Assembly (NCBI GenBank): GCA_937894495.1
Contig: CALCRR010000404.1
Coordinates: forward strand, 1-14,594
Direction: 5' to 3'
Length of the DNA stretch: 14,594 nt
From: an uncultured Ruminococcus sp.
Lineage (GTDB): Bacteria; Bacillota; Clostridia; Oscillospirales; Ruminococcaceae
Both the position numbers and the translations under genes were made by a program. Below are positions 6,320 through 13,456 of the stretch, in pieces; within the stretch, counting starts at the first letter, position 1; each line of letters opens with the position of its first letter. Under the pieces are notes generated by a model. That model was given only the letters and a program-made list of their open reading frames with translations, did not search any database and was not told the DNA's origin.

Positions 6320-7122
6320 TGGCAAGCATAATGGACGGCGAAAGACAGTTCCACATTCAGACGCTGCCCGAAGAGGTGGGCAGGTATGTGATTTTACCCG
6401 GCGACCCGGGAAGAGTGCCGAAGATAGCCGAGTATCTTGACGGCGCAAGGCAGGTGGCTCACAACCGTGAGTATAACGTGTATACAGGCACCCTCTGCGG
6501 CGAAAAGGTCACGGTGTGCTCAACAGGCATAGGCGGTCCCTCGGCGGCGATAGCGGTCGAGGAGCTGATAAAGTGCGGCGCCGATACATTTATAAGGATA
6601 GGCACCAGCGGCGGCATCGACCTTAAAGTCATAGGCGGCGACCTGATAATAGCATCGTCTGCCATTCGCGGCGAGGGCACATCTTATGAGTATCTGCCCA
6701 AGGGCTATCCTGCGGCTGCGGATTTTGAGGTGGTAACAGCCCTTGCACAGTCGGCGGCAGAGCTTTCGGCAGACGAGGACGGCAGCAGATACCATGTGGG
6801 CGTAGTTCACTCAAAAGACAGCTTTTACGGCGAGGTAGAGCCCGAAGCATCGGCAGTTTCCGAAGATTTGAAAACACGCTGGGAGAGCTATCTCAAATGC
6901 GGCTGCCTGACCTCTGAGATGGAATGTGCAGCCATATTCTCGGTGGGCATAGTAAGAAGCACCCCTGAGAAAAAAATACGCTGCGGTGCAGTCCTCACGG
7001 CTATCTGGAACGCGGAGCGCTCAAAACAGGGCTTGCCCGACAAAATAAATATGGACTCAGCCAGAGGCATAAACTGCGCTGTAAATGCGGTGAAAAAGCT
7101 GATAGCGGACGATAATATGTGA
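6319..7122 (+). CDS. udp: Uridine phosphorylase
   Basis: A cytoplasmic enzyme that splits uridine with phosphate into uracil and ribose-1-phosphate (pyrimidine salvage). The 267 residues fit the NP-I nucleoside phosphorylase family. Motifs in order: VILPGDPGRVPKIAEYLD near the N-terminus (phosphate site), HNREYNVYTG, STGIGGPSAAIAVEEL, FIRIGTSGGI (phosphate and ribose binding), HSKDSFYGE and TSEMECAAIF (the Met-Glu pair contacts ribose). STGIGGPS and IAVEEL match E. coli Udp closely, so I favour uridine over purine substrates; a broader specificity cannot be excluded. AAGGGGG (6305-6311) precedes the ATG, which overlaps the stop of the upstream DUF3592-like gene. It is the last gene of the nad operon before the terminator at 7139-7180. 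Confidence 0.92.
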   Translation: MASIMDGERQFHIQTLPEEVGRYVILPGDPGRVPKIAEYLDGARQVAHNREYNVYTGTLCGEKVTVCSTGIGGPSAAIAVEELIKCGADTFIRIGTSGGIDLKVIGGDLIIASSAIRGEGTSYEYLPKGYPAAADFEVVTALAQSAAELSADEDGSRYHVGVVHSKDSFYGEVEPEASAVSEDLKTRWESYLKCGCLTSEMECAAIFSVGIVRSTPEKKIRCGAVLTAIWNAERSKQGLPDKINMDSARGINCAVNAVKKLIADDNM

Positions 7123-7138
7123 AAAACCGTAATAAAAA

Positions 7139-7180
7139 ACGGATAATGGGACGTGACGCCCCGTTATCCGTTAATTTTTT
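7139..7180. terminator. Bidirectional terminator between udp and marR
   Basis: A 12-bp stem (7139-7150 with 7160-7171, one wobble) around a 9-base loop. On the + strand it is followed by TTAATTTTTT; on the minus strand the stem is followed by TTTTTT (complement of 7133-7138). It therefore serves both convergent genes, and the marR stop codon begins at its edge. Confidence 0.88.
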
Positions 7181-7608
7181 ATCTCATTCGCCGCGTCAAT
7201 AAATTCGTTTAGCAGGCGGTCAAGTGTGTCTATGTTCTCTTTGCCCACACGGGATATTATTCTGTCCAGAATTTCGTACAGTTTGGCGTTGGCTTCGGCA
7301 AGTGCTGTACTGCCCTTGGGGGTAAGGGTGATAAAGGTAAATCTGCGGTCGTTTTTGTTTATGTTTCTTTCCAGATACCCCAGCTCTTCAAGCTTGCGTA
7401 TGCCCTTTGATACGGCAGGTGCAGATACCCCCAGCTGTCTGGCTGCCTGTGAGACCTCAGCCCCCTGTCCGTCATTGTCGCTGCCAAGAGCGTCAACTAC
7501 TCTTAACAGTGCAAAATCACCGCTGCTCAGCCCCGCTATGCCCGAGGTAAGGTCCAGCCTTTTAAGTCTGCGGTAGGTGTCAAAAAGAGCCTGCTTGTTT
7601 TCATACAT
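7171..7608 (-). CDS. MarR-family transcriptional regulator
   Basis: A 145-residue winged-helix DNA-binding protein, of the usual size for dimeric MarR regulators. The centre reads VSQAARQLGVSAPAVSKGIRKL (helix-turn-helix with recognition helix), then LEELGYLERN and NDRRFTFITLTPKG (the wing with the typical DxR motif); the flanking helices form the dimer interface. An in-frame TAA directly precedes the ATG, which fixes the start; AAGGAAG lies about 10 bases upstream, rather distant. It is transcribed divergently from the M15 peptidase gene and has an inverted repeat at its own promoter, so autorepression is likely. The ligand is unknown. Confidence 0.9.
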   Translation of the reverse strand: MYENKQALFDTYRRLKRLDLTSGIAGLSSGDFALLRVVDALGSDNDGQGAEVSQAARQLGVSAPAVSKGIRKLEELGYLERNINKNDRRFTFITLTPKGSTALAEANAKLYEILDRIISRVGKENIDTLDRLLNEFIDAANEIKN

Positions 7609-7660
7609 TTATAATGCACTTCCTTTTTAAAATGTGCCGTGAACGGGCAGTGTGGAAAGT

Positions 7661-7675
7661 ATTAACCATGTTAAT
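7661..7675. promoter_or_regulatory. Candidate MarR operator
   Basis: Perfect inverted repeat ATTAAC-CAT-GTTAAT. It overlaps the last bases of the minus-strand -10 (7674-7679) and covers the expected transcription start of marR near 7667, the classic position for autorepression. Binding by this MarR is inferred. Confidence 0.6.
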
Positions 7676-7702
7676 TATATATGAATGCTGCCCATAAGTC
7701 AA
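7674..7702 (-). promoter_or_regulatory. marR promoter
   Basis: On the minus strand: TTGACT (7702-7697), 17-base spacer, TATAAT (7679-7674). Close to consensus, with predicted start near 7667 and a leader of about 60 nt before the marR ATG. Confidence 0.8.
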
Positions 7703-7704
7703 TA

Positions 7705-7766
7705 ACCGTGACCGATTTTTGTTGAACACTATATAAAACCGACTTCAAAATCGGTGGATTTACGGT
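7705..7766. repeat. Extended imperfect inverted repeat between the divergent promoters
   Basis: ACCGATTTT (7711-7719) and AAAATCGGT (7747-7755) are perfect inverted copies 27 bases apart, flanked outside by ACCGT (7705-7709) and ACGGT (7762-7766). An extra ACCGA (7738-7742) can pair with the same right arm. It lies between the marR and peptidase promoters and could be a regulator site for either gene. Confidence 0.5.
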
Positions 7767-7787
7767 GATTTGCACATCTCAAAACTA

Positions 7788-7816
7788 TTGAATTCGGGCA
7801 AAAAATGTGCTATAAT
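7788..7816 (+). promoter_or_regulatory. Promoter of the M15 peptidase gene
   Basis: TTGAAT (7788-7793), 17-base spacer, TATAAT (7811-7816), with TGC at the extended -10 position. GCACAT (7772-7777) and ATGTGC (7805-7810) form an inverted repeat around the -35. The predicted start near 7823 leaves a structured leader of about 95 nt. Confidence 0.8.
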
Positions 7817-7829
7817 ATATTATTGATAT

Positions 7830-7885
7830 AAAGCTGACCGCCTGTAAAGCTCAGACAGATGATATGAGAGGGCGGCGGTCACTTT
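7830..7885 (+). other. Structured 5' leader of the M15 peptidase gene
   Basis: AAAG-C-TGACCGCC (7830-7842) pairs with GGCGGTCACTTT (7874-7885): 12 base pairs with one bulged C. The enclosed 31-base loop can form a further CTCA/TGAG helix (7850-7853 with 7865-7868). No T-tract follows, so it is not a terminator; it sits some 20 bases before the Shine-Dalgarno (7907-7911). It could be a cis-regulatory RNA; no known riboswitch class was recognised. Confidence 0.5.
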
Positions 7886-7917
7886 GGCTTTTATGCCTTA
7901 GTATGTGGAGGATATGT

Positions 7918-8562
7918 ATGAAAAATGAGGTTTATGTTTTAAGGGAGGGCTTTACGGCAGAGCCTGTCCCCGAGATGATAAGGGAGCTTATGATCGGCAG
8001 GACCTACAGGGAGAATGTGAACATCAGCCTTGACGATCTGGCTTATTTAAAGCTCAGGTACTGTGATTTTTCTCACAATGTGGCTGACGGCGAGATGATA
8101 GTGCATAAGTCGCTGGCAAAAGAGGTGCTGGAGATCTTCGAGATGCTTTTCGATGCGGAGTATGAGATAGAAAAGATAAGGCTCTGCGACTACTACGACG
8201 GCGATGACGAGAAATGCATGGCGGATAATAATTCCTCGGCGTTCAACTACCGCAACGTTGCCGATACCGATACGCTGTCGATGCACGCACTGGGCAGGGC
8301 GATAGATATAAACCCAAGGTACAACCCCTATATAGTCGGCGATAAGGTGAGCCCTGCCAACGGCTTGCAATATTGCGACCGTGAACTTGCATTTAAGCAT
8401 AAGATAAACCACCATGATATATGCTTTAAGGTGTTTAAAAACTTCGGCTGGCTCTGGGGCGGCGACTGGGAGAGCTCAAAGGACTACCAGCACTTTTACA
8501 AGCCCAAGCAAAACCCCGTAAAATCGGCAGTAAAAAAGCTTAAAGACCTTGTCAGCGATTAA
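7918..8562 (+). CDS. M15-type peptidase (VanY/CwlK-like), probable cell-wall peptide hydrolase relative
   Basis: The C-terminal half carries the zinc site of the M15 family: SMHALGRAIDINP gives His123 and Asp130, and DYQHF gives His192, with the catalytic acid probably near Asp189. Such enzymes cut D-Ala-D-Ala or L-Ala-D-Glu bonds of peptidoglycan. The 214-residue protein has an N-terminal region of about 85 residues that I do not recognise. I chose ATG 7918 because GGAGG (7907-7911) is well placed; the ATG at 7864 lies within a leader stem-loop and has no ribosome site. With this start there is no signal peptide or membrane helix, which is odd for a wall enzyme: it may act on cytoplasmic or recycled muropeptides, or leave by another route. 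Divergent from marR, with its own promoter and terminator. Confidence 0.8.
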   Translation: MKNEVYVLREGFTAEPVPEMIRELMIGRTYRENVNISLDDLAYLKLRYCDFSHNVADGEMIVHKSLAKEVLEIFEMLFDAEYEIEKIRLCDYYDGDDEKCMADNNSSAFNYRNVADTDTLSMHALGRAIDINPRYNPYIVGDKVSPANGLQYCDRELAFKHKINHHDICFKVFKNFGWLWGGDWESSKDYQHFYKPKQNPVKSAVKKLKDLVSD

Positions 8563-8588
8563 AGCTGTGTTTGGCTTGACGGCTTTTT
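8561..8588 (+). terminator. Terminator after the M15 peptidase gene
   Basis: AAAGCTGT (8561-8568) pairs with ACGGCTTT (8579-8586; one wobble) around a 10-base loop, ending in a five-T run. The stem starts within the stop codon. It is of moderate strength. Confidence 0.55.
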
Positions 8589-8635
8589 GAAAATGTGTGG
8601 GCGTGCTCGGTCAGGTATCTGTTTTATCAATTAAC

Positions 8636-8657
8636 AAATAATTTATAAATAATTTAT
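8636..8657. repeat. 11-base perfect tandem repeat upstream of the gltB promoter
   Basis: AAATAATTTAT occurs twice without a gap (8636-8646 and 8647-8657), about 20-40 bases upstream of the -35. It may be an UP-element or a helically phased regulator site; LysR-type GltC is the known gltAB activator in Bacillus, but no match to its box is claimed. Confidence 0.5.
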
Positions 8658-8682
8658 GCAGGATTTAAAAATAAATCTTGCA
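8657..8682. promoter_or_regulatory. Hairpin or operator overlapping the gltB -35
   Basis: TGCAGGATTTA (8657-8667) and TAAATCTTGCA (8672-8682) pair over 11 positions (one wobble) around AAAA, followed by TTTT. It overlaps the gltB -35 at 8678-8683. It could act as a second terminator for the upstream gene or as an operator. Confidence 0.5.
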
Positions 8683-8706
8683 TTTTGCTGCAGGCAGTGG
8701 TATAAT
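8678..8706 (+). promoter_or_regulatory. gltB promoter
   Basis: TTGCAT (8678-8683), 17-base spacer, TATAAT (8701-8706) with TGG at the extended -10 position. The predicted start is near 8713, giving a leader of about 186 nt before the gltB start codon. Confidence 0.78.
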
Positions 8707-8776
8707 AAAAACGCTGGAGAAAGTTTGATAAGGCTTATTTAAAGCCGTGTTTAAAACAAAATAAGGTAAAGTAACA

Positions 8777-8803
8777 ATGATGTTGCAGGATCTACGCCAT
8801 TAG
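8777..8803 (+). CDS. Possible eight-residue leader peptide ahead of gltB
   Basis: A minimal open frame, MMLQDLRH, starts eight bases after AAGGTAA (8763-8769) and ends at TAG 8801-8803. Its codons run through the left arm of the terminator hairpin at 8784-8843, so a translating ribosome would disrupt that arm. It has a single Gln codon, so classic codon-starvation attenuation is not obvious. A speculative call. Confidence 0.3.
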   Translation: MMLQDLRH

Positions 8804-8843
8804 TGCCTATTGACAGGCAGGTGGCGGGGAGCCTGCATTTTTT
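8784..8843 (+). terminator. Terminator hairpin (attenuator) in the gltB leader
   Basis: Outer stem TGCAGG/CCTGCA (8784-8789, 8832-8837), inner stem CGCCA/TGGCG (8795-8799, 8822-8826) and apical GCCT/AGGC (8805-8808, 8815-8818), followed by six T (8838-8843). It lies about 55 bases upstream of gltB and downstream of the gltB promoter, so transcripts must read through it. The sensor, if any, is not recognised; a small GGCTT/AAGCC hairpin (8732-8746) precedes it. Confidence 0.72.
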
Positions 8844-8867
8844 ATTTCTTCGGCAAGATGATCAAAT

Positions 8868-8882
8868 CGGTCGGCATGACCG
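8868..8882 (+). other. Small hairpin just before the gltB ribosome site
   Basis: CGGTC (8868-8872) pairs with GACCG (8878-8882) around GGCAT, ending three bases before the Shine-Dalgarno at 8885-8893. It may be part of an alternative fold of the leader. Confidence 0.35.
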
Positions 8883-8898
8883 TGAAAGGGTGATTTTA

Positions 8899-11800
8899 AT
8901 GCAAGGGGAAGAGATGAAGAGGCAAAAGGGTCTGTACTCGCCGCAGTTTGAGCATGATAACTGCGGTATCGGCGCAGTGGTGAACATCAAGGGCATAAAG
9001 TCCCACAGCACAGTCACCAATGCGCTCACCATAGTCGAAACGCTGGAGCACCGTGCAGGCAAGGACGCCGAGGGCAAAACAGGCGACGGCGTGGGCATAC
9101 TTTTGCAGATATCCCATAAGTTCTTTAAAAAGGCTGCCAAGCGCGATCTGGGCATAAGCCTTACCTCTGAGAGAGACTATGCAGTGGGAATGTTCTTCTT
9201 TCCGCAGAACGAGCTTGCCAGAAATCAGGCTAAAAAGATGTTTGAGATAATCGCATCTAAAGAGGGGCTGGAGATACTGGGCTGGAGAAATGTGCCATCA
9301 CGTCCCGAGGTGCTGGGGCACAGGGCGGTCGAGTGTATGCCTGCTATCATACAGTGCTTTATAAAGCGCCCCAAGGACGTTAAAAAGGGTATAGACTTTG
9401 ACAGAAAGCTGTATGTCGCAAGACGGGTTTTTGAGCAGTCCAACGAGGATACATATGTGGTGTCGCTTTCCAGCAGGACTATCGTATATAAGGGAATGTT
9501 CCTGGTGGGCGATCTGAGGAATTTCTTCCTCGATCTGCAGGACGAGGACTATGAGTCTGCCATCGCTATGGTGCACTCAAGATTTTCCACCAACACCAAC
9601 CCCAGCTGGCAGAGGGCGCACCCCAACCGCCTTATGGTGCATAACGGCGAGATCAACACCATCAGGGGCAATGCCGATAAAATGCTCGCCCGTGAGGAGA
9701 CCATGAAGAGCGAGCACCTTAAAGGTGATATCGACAAGATACTGCCCGTGGTCAACACTGAGGGCTCTGACTCAGCCATGCTTGATAACACGCTGGAATT
9801 TCTGGTTATGAGCGGCATGGACCTGCCGCTGGCAGTGATGATAACCATTCCCGAGCCCTGGGACAACAACAGGGCTATGAGCCGCAAAAAGCGTGATTTT
9901 TACCAGTATTACGCCACCATGATGGAGCCCTGGGACGGTCCTGCGTCGATACTGTTCTCAGACGGCGATATAATGGGCGCTGTGCTTGACAGAAACGGTC
10001 TGAGGCCTTCAAGATATTACATCACCGACGACGGCGACCTTATCCTGTCCTCAGAGGTGGGCGCTCTGCCTGTTGACCCTGCAAAGATAGTGGTCAAGGA
10101 AAGGCTGCGCCCGGGCAAAATGCTGCTTGTGGATACCGTTCAGGGCAGGCTGATAGACGATGAAGAGCTCAAAGAGTTCTACGCAGGCAGGCAGCCCTAC
10201 GGCGAGTGGCTCGACTCAAACCTTGTACGCCTTAAAGAGCTTAAAATACCCAACGCCAAGGTGACGGAATACGACCTTGACGAGAGAAGGCGTTTGCAGA
10301 AGGCTTTCGGCTATACCTATGAGGAGGTCATGACCTCGATACTGCCAATGGCTAAAAACGGCACCGAGGCTATAATGGCAATGGGTACCGATACGCCGCT
10401 GGCGGTGCTCTCAAAGCAGCCCCAGCCCCTTTTCAACTATTTCAAGCAGCTTTTCGCACAGGTGACAAATCCCCCTATAGACGCTATCAGGGAGGAGGTA
10501 GTTACATCAAGCACCGTTTACATCGGAAACTCGGGAGATATTCTGGAGGAAAAGCCCGAGAACTGCCATGTGCTCAAGGTACTTAACCCCATACTCACCT
10601 CTACGGATATCTTAAAAATAAAGCATCTTCACCACCACGGCTTCAAGTCTGCGGTGATACCTATACTCTACTATAAAAACACAAGGCTGGCAAAGGCGGT
10701 CAACAGGCTGTTCATCGAAGCCGACAAGGCTTATAACGAGGGCGCTAACATTCTTATCCTTTCCGACAGGGGAGTGGACGAGAACCACCTGGCTATACCC
10801 TCACTGCTGGCAGTATCGGCACTGCACCAGCACCTTGTTAACACCAAGCGCAGGACCTCGCTGGCTATAATTTTAGAGAGCGGCGAGCCAAGGGAGGTAC
10901 ACCATTTTGCCACCCTGCTGGGCTACGGCGCATCGGCAATAAACCCCTATCTTGCACAGGAGACTATCAGGGAGCTTATCAGCCAGGACCTGCTTGACAA
11001 GGATTATTATGCGGCGGTGGATGACTACAACAGCGCGGTGCTCCACGGTATAGTTAAGATAGCTTCAAAAATGGGTATCTCCACCATCAGCTCATATCAG
11101 GGCTCGCAGATATTCGAGGCTATCGGCGTGGGGGAGGACGTTATCGAGAAATACTTCACAGGCACAGTCAGCCGTGTGGGGGGCATAACTATCAAGGATA
11201 TCGAAAACGACGTTGACGCACTGCATACCTCTGCCTTTGACCCCCTGGGGCTCGGCACCGATACCGAGCTTTCGGCTATCGGCAGCCACAAGTTCCGCAG
11301 CGGCAAGGAGGAGCACCTTTATAATCCACAGTCTATCTATCTGCTGCAAAAGGCTGCCAGAACAGGGGATTATCAGGTGTTCAAGGAGTATTCAAGGCTG
11401 ATGACCGAGGAGCTTGACCCTGTGAGCCTGAGAGGGCTCATGGACTTTAACTTTGCCGATACCCCCGTGCCCCTTGACGAGGTGGAAAGCGCCGAGGATA
11501 TAGTAAAGCGCTTTAAAACAGGTGCTATGTCCTACGGCTCTATCTCTCAGGAAGCCCACGAGTGCTTAGCACTTGCCATGAACAAGCTCCACGGCAAATC
11601 AAACTCGGGCGAGGGCGGCGAAAGCCATGAGAGAATGGCTACCAAGGGCAAAAAGAACGACCGCTGCTCGGCTATCAAGCAGGTGGCGTCGGGACGCTTC
11701 GGCGTTACCTCACGGTACTTGAACTCTGCAAGAGAGATACAGATAAAAATGGCACAGGGCGCAAAGCCCGGCGAGGGCGGACATCTGCCGGGCAAAAAGG

Positions 11801-13443
11801 TCTACCCGTGGATAGCAAAAACAAGGCACTCCACCCCGGGTGTGTCGCTGATTTCGCCGCCGCCTCATCACGATATATATTCTATAGAGGACTTAGCCCA
11901 GCTGATATACGACCTTAAAAATGCCAACCGTGAGGCGCGCATATCGGTAAAGCTGGTGTCTGAGTGCGGCGTGGGAACGGTAGCGGCAGGCGTTGCCAAG
12001 GCAGGCGCTGAGTGCATACTCATATCGGGCAGCGACGGCGGCACAGGCGCTGCTCCCAGAAATTCTATCTATAACGCAGGTCTGCCCTGGGAGCTGGGAC
12101 TTGCCGAGGCGCACCAGACCCTTTTGATGAACGGACTGAGAAACAAGGTGGTAATAGAAACAGACGGCAAGCTGATGACAGGCAGAGACGTTGCGGTGGC
12201 AGCTATCTTAGGCGCCGAGGAATTCGGCTTTGCCACAGCGCCGCTGGTAACTCTGGGCTGCGCTATGATGAGAGTTTGCAGCCTTGATACCTGCCCCTTC
12301 GGCGTGGCAACACAGGACCCTGAGCTGAGAAAGAAATTCCCCGGAAAGCCCGAGTATGTAATAAACTTCATGATGTTCATAGCCAACGAGCTGAGAGAGT
12401 ATATGGCAAAGCTGGGCGTTAAAACGGTGGACGAGCTTGTGGGCAGAACGGAGCTTTTAAAGCCCAGAGCAGGGCTTGAGGGCAAGGCGGCTTACGTTGA
12501 CCTTACAAACATTCTTGCAGCACAGGACGGCTATGAAAGGGTAGAATACAGCAAAAAGAACCCCTACGACTTCAGGCTGGACGAGACCCTTGATGAAACG
12601 GTGCTCATAAAGAACCTGACCCCTGCTTTGAAGAAAAAGCAGAAAAAGACCATAGAGGCAGAGGTGAAGAACACCGACCGCTCATTCGGCACGATGTTCG
12701 GCTCACAGATAACAAGGCTTTATGTGAACGAGCTTGATGAAGATACCTACACCGTTAAATGCAGCGGCTCGGGCGGTCAGAGCTTCGGCGCATTCATACC
12801 AAAGGGACTGACCCTGACCCTTGCAGGTGACTCAAACGACTATTTCGGCAAGGGCTTGTCGGGGGGCAAGCTGGCGGTATATCCCCCCAAGGGCTCAAAA
12901 TTCGATGCAGGCGAGAATATCATCATCGGCAACGTGGCTCTTTACGGAGCTACCAGCGGCAAGGCTTTTATAAACGGCGTTGCAGGCGAGCGCTTCTGCG
13001 TGAGAAATTCGGGCGCATCGGCGGTAGTTGAGGGCGTGGGCGACCACGGCTGCGAATATATGACAGGCGGCAGAGTGGTGGTGCTTGGCAAAACAGGCAA
13101 AAACTTTGCAGCAGGAATGTCGGGCGGCGTGGCATACGTTCTTGATGAGGAGAGAGACCTTTACACAAGGCTCAACAAAGAAATGGTGGATTTCTCGGAG
13201 CTTAGCGAGAAATACGATATCAGCGAGCTGAAAGCCCTTATCGAAGAGCACGTCAAGGCAACAGGCTCGCCAAAGGGACAAAAGATACTTGACGATTTTG
13301 AGAGCTATATCCCGAAATTCAAAAAGATAATACCCCACGATTACAAAAAGATGATGGCAGCCATAGCTTCCTTCGAGGAAAAGGGTCTTTCGGAGGAGCA
13401 GGCACGCATCGAAGCCTTTTACAAGATCGTGAAGCACAGGTAA
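8899..13443 (+). CDS. gltB: Glutamate synthase, large (alpha) subunit
   Basis: GltB hydrolyses glutamine and passes the ammonia through a tunnel to 2-oxoglutarate, yielding two glutamates with electrons from GltD. The 1514 residues carry all expected parts: a short propeptide ending before Cys22 (HDNCGIG), which becomes the N-terminal nucleophile of the class II amidotransferase domain (to about 430); the central domain (about 470-770); the FMN domain (from about 845) with GSDGGTGAAP; the 3Fe-4S ligands Cys1121, Cys1127 and Cys1132; and the GXGXG beta-helix (about 1255-1440). I chose ATG 8899 after AAAGGGTGA (8885-8893); ATG 8914 after AAGGGGA is an equally reasonable start. The frame stays open back to GTG 8803, but that part is leader and terminator hairpin. 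Expression is probably governed by the leader attenuator. gltD follows after 13 bases. Confidence 0.97.
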   Translation: MQGEEMKRQKGLYSPQFEHDNCGIGAVVNIKGIKSHSTVTNALTIVETLEHRAGKDAEGKTGDGVGILLQISHKFFKKAAKRDLGISLTSERDYAVGMFFFPQNELARNQAKKMFEIIASKEGLEILGWRNVPSRPEVLGHRAVECMPAIIQCFIKRPKDVKKGIDFDRKLYVARRVFEQSNEDTYVVSLSSRTIVYKGMFLVGDLRNFFLDLQDEDYESAIAMVHSRFSTNTNPSWQRAHPNRLMVHNGEINTIRGNADKMLAREETMKSEHLKGDIDKILPVVNTEGSDSAMLDNTLEFLVMSGMDLPLAVMITIPEPWDNNRAMSRKKRDFYQYYATMMEPWDGPASILFSDGDIMGAVLDRNGLRPSRYYITDDGDLILSSEVGALPVDPAKIVVKERLRPGKMLLVDTVQGRLIDDEELKEFYAGRQPYGEWLDSNLVRLKELKIPNAKVTEYDLDERRRLQKAFGYTYEEVMTSILPMAKNGTEAIMAMGTDTPLAVLSKQPQPLFNYFKQLFAQVTNPPIDAIREEVVTSSTVYIGNSGDILEEKPENCHVLKVLNPILTSTDILKIKHLHHHGFKSAVIPILYYKNTRLAKAVNRLFIEADKAYNEGANILILSDRGVDENHLAIPSLLAVSALHQHLVNTKRRTSLAIILESGEPREVHHFATLLGYGASAINPYLAQETIRELISQDLLDKDYYAAVDDYNSAVLHGIVKIASKMGISTISSYQGSQIFEAIGVGEDVIEKYFTGTVSRVGGITIKDIENDVDALHTSAFDPLGLGTDTELSAIGSHKFRSGKEEHLYNPQSIYLLQKAARTGDYQVFKEYSRLMTEELDPVSLRGLMDFNFADTPVPLDEVESAEDIVKRFKTGAMSYGSISQEAHECLALAMNKLHGKSNSGEGGESHERMATKGKKNDRCSAIKQVASGRFGVTSRYLNSAREIQIKMAQGAKPGEGGHLPGKKVYPWIAKTRHSTPGVSLISPPPHHDIYSIEDLAQLIYDLKNANREARISVKLVSECGVGTVAAGVAKAGAECILISGSDGGTGAAPRNSIYNAGLPWELGLAEAHQTLLMNGLRNKVVIETDGKLMTGRDVAVAAILGAEEFGFATAPLVTLGCAMMRVCSLDTCPFGVATQDPELRKKFPGKPEYVINFMMFIANELREYMAKLGVKTVDELVGRTELLKPRAGLEGKAAYVDLTNILAAQDGYERVEYSKKNPYDFRLDETLDETVLIKNLTPALKKKQKKTIEAEVKNTDRSFGTMFGSQITRLYVNELDEDTYTVKCSGSGGQSFGAFIPKGLTLTLAGDSNDYFGKGLSGGKLAVYPPKGSKFDAGENIIIGNVALYGATSGKAFINGVAGERFCVRNSGASAVVEGVGDHGCEYMTGGRVVVLGKTGKNFAAGMSGGVAYVLDEERDLYTRLNKEMVDFSELSEKYDISELKALIEEHVKATGSPKGQKILDDFESYIPKFKKIIPHDYKKMMAAIASFEEKGLSEEQARIEAFYKIVKHR

Positions 13444-13456
13444 GGAGGGGATAGAA

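Noticed and set aside
7864..7917. Upstream ATG for the M15 peptidase
   Set aside because: It lies in the loop of the leader hairpin without a Shine-Dalgarno, whereas GGAGG stands six bases before ATG 7918.
8784..8843. T-box antiterminator in the gltB leader
   Set aside because: The conserved T-box sequence is absent; AGGTGGCGGGG is only superficially similar and belongs to the terminator stem.
8803..8898. N-terminal extension of gltB to the GTG at 8803
   Set aside because: The stretch is the leader terminator and its T-tract, has no ribosome site, and would place 32 extra residues before an already normal propeptide.
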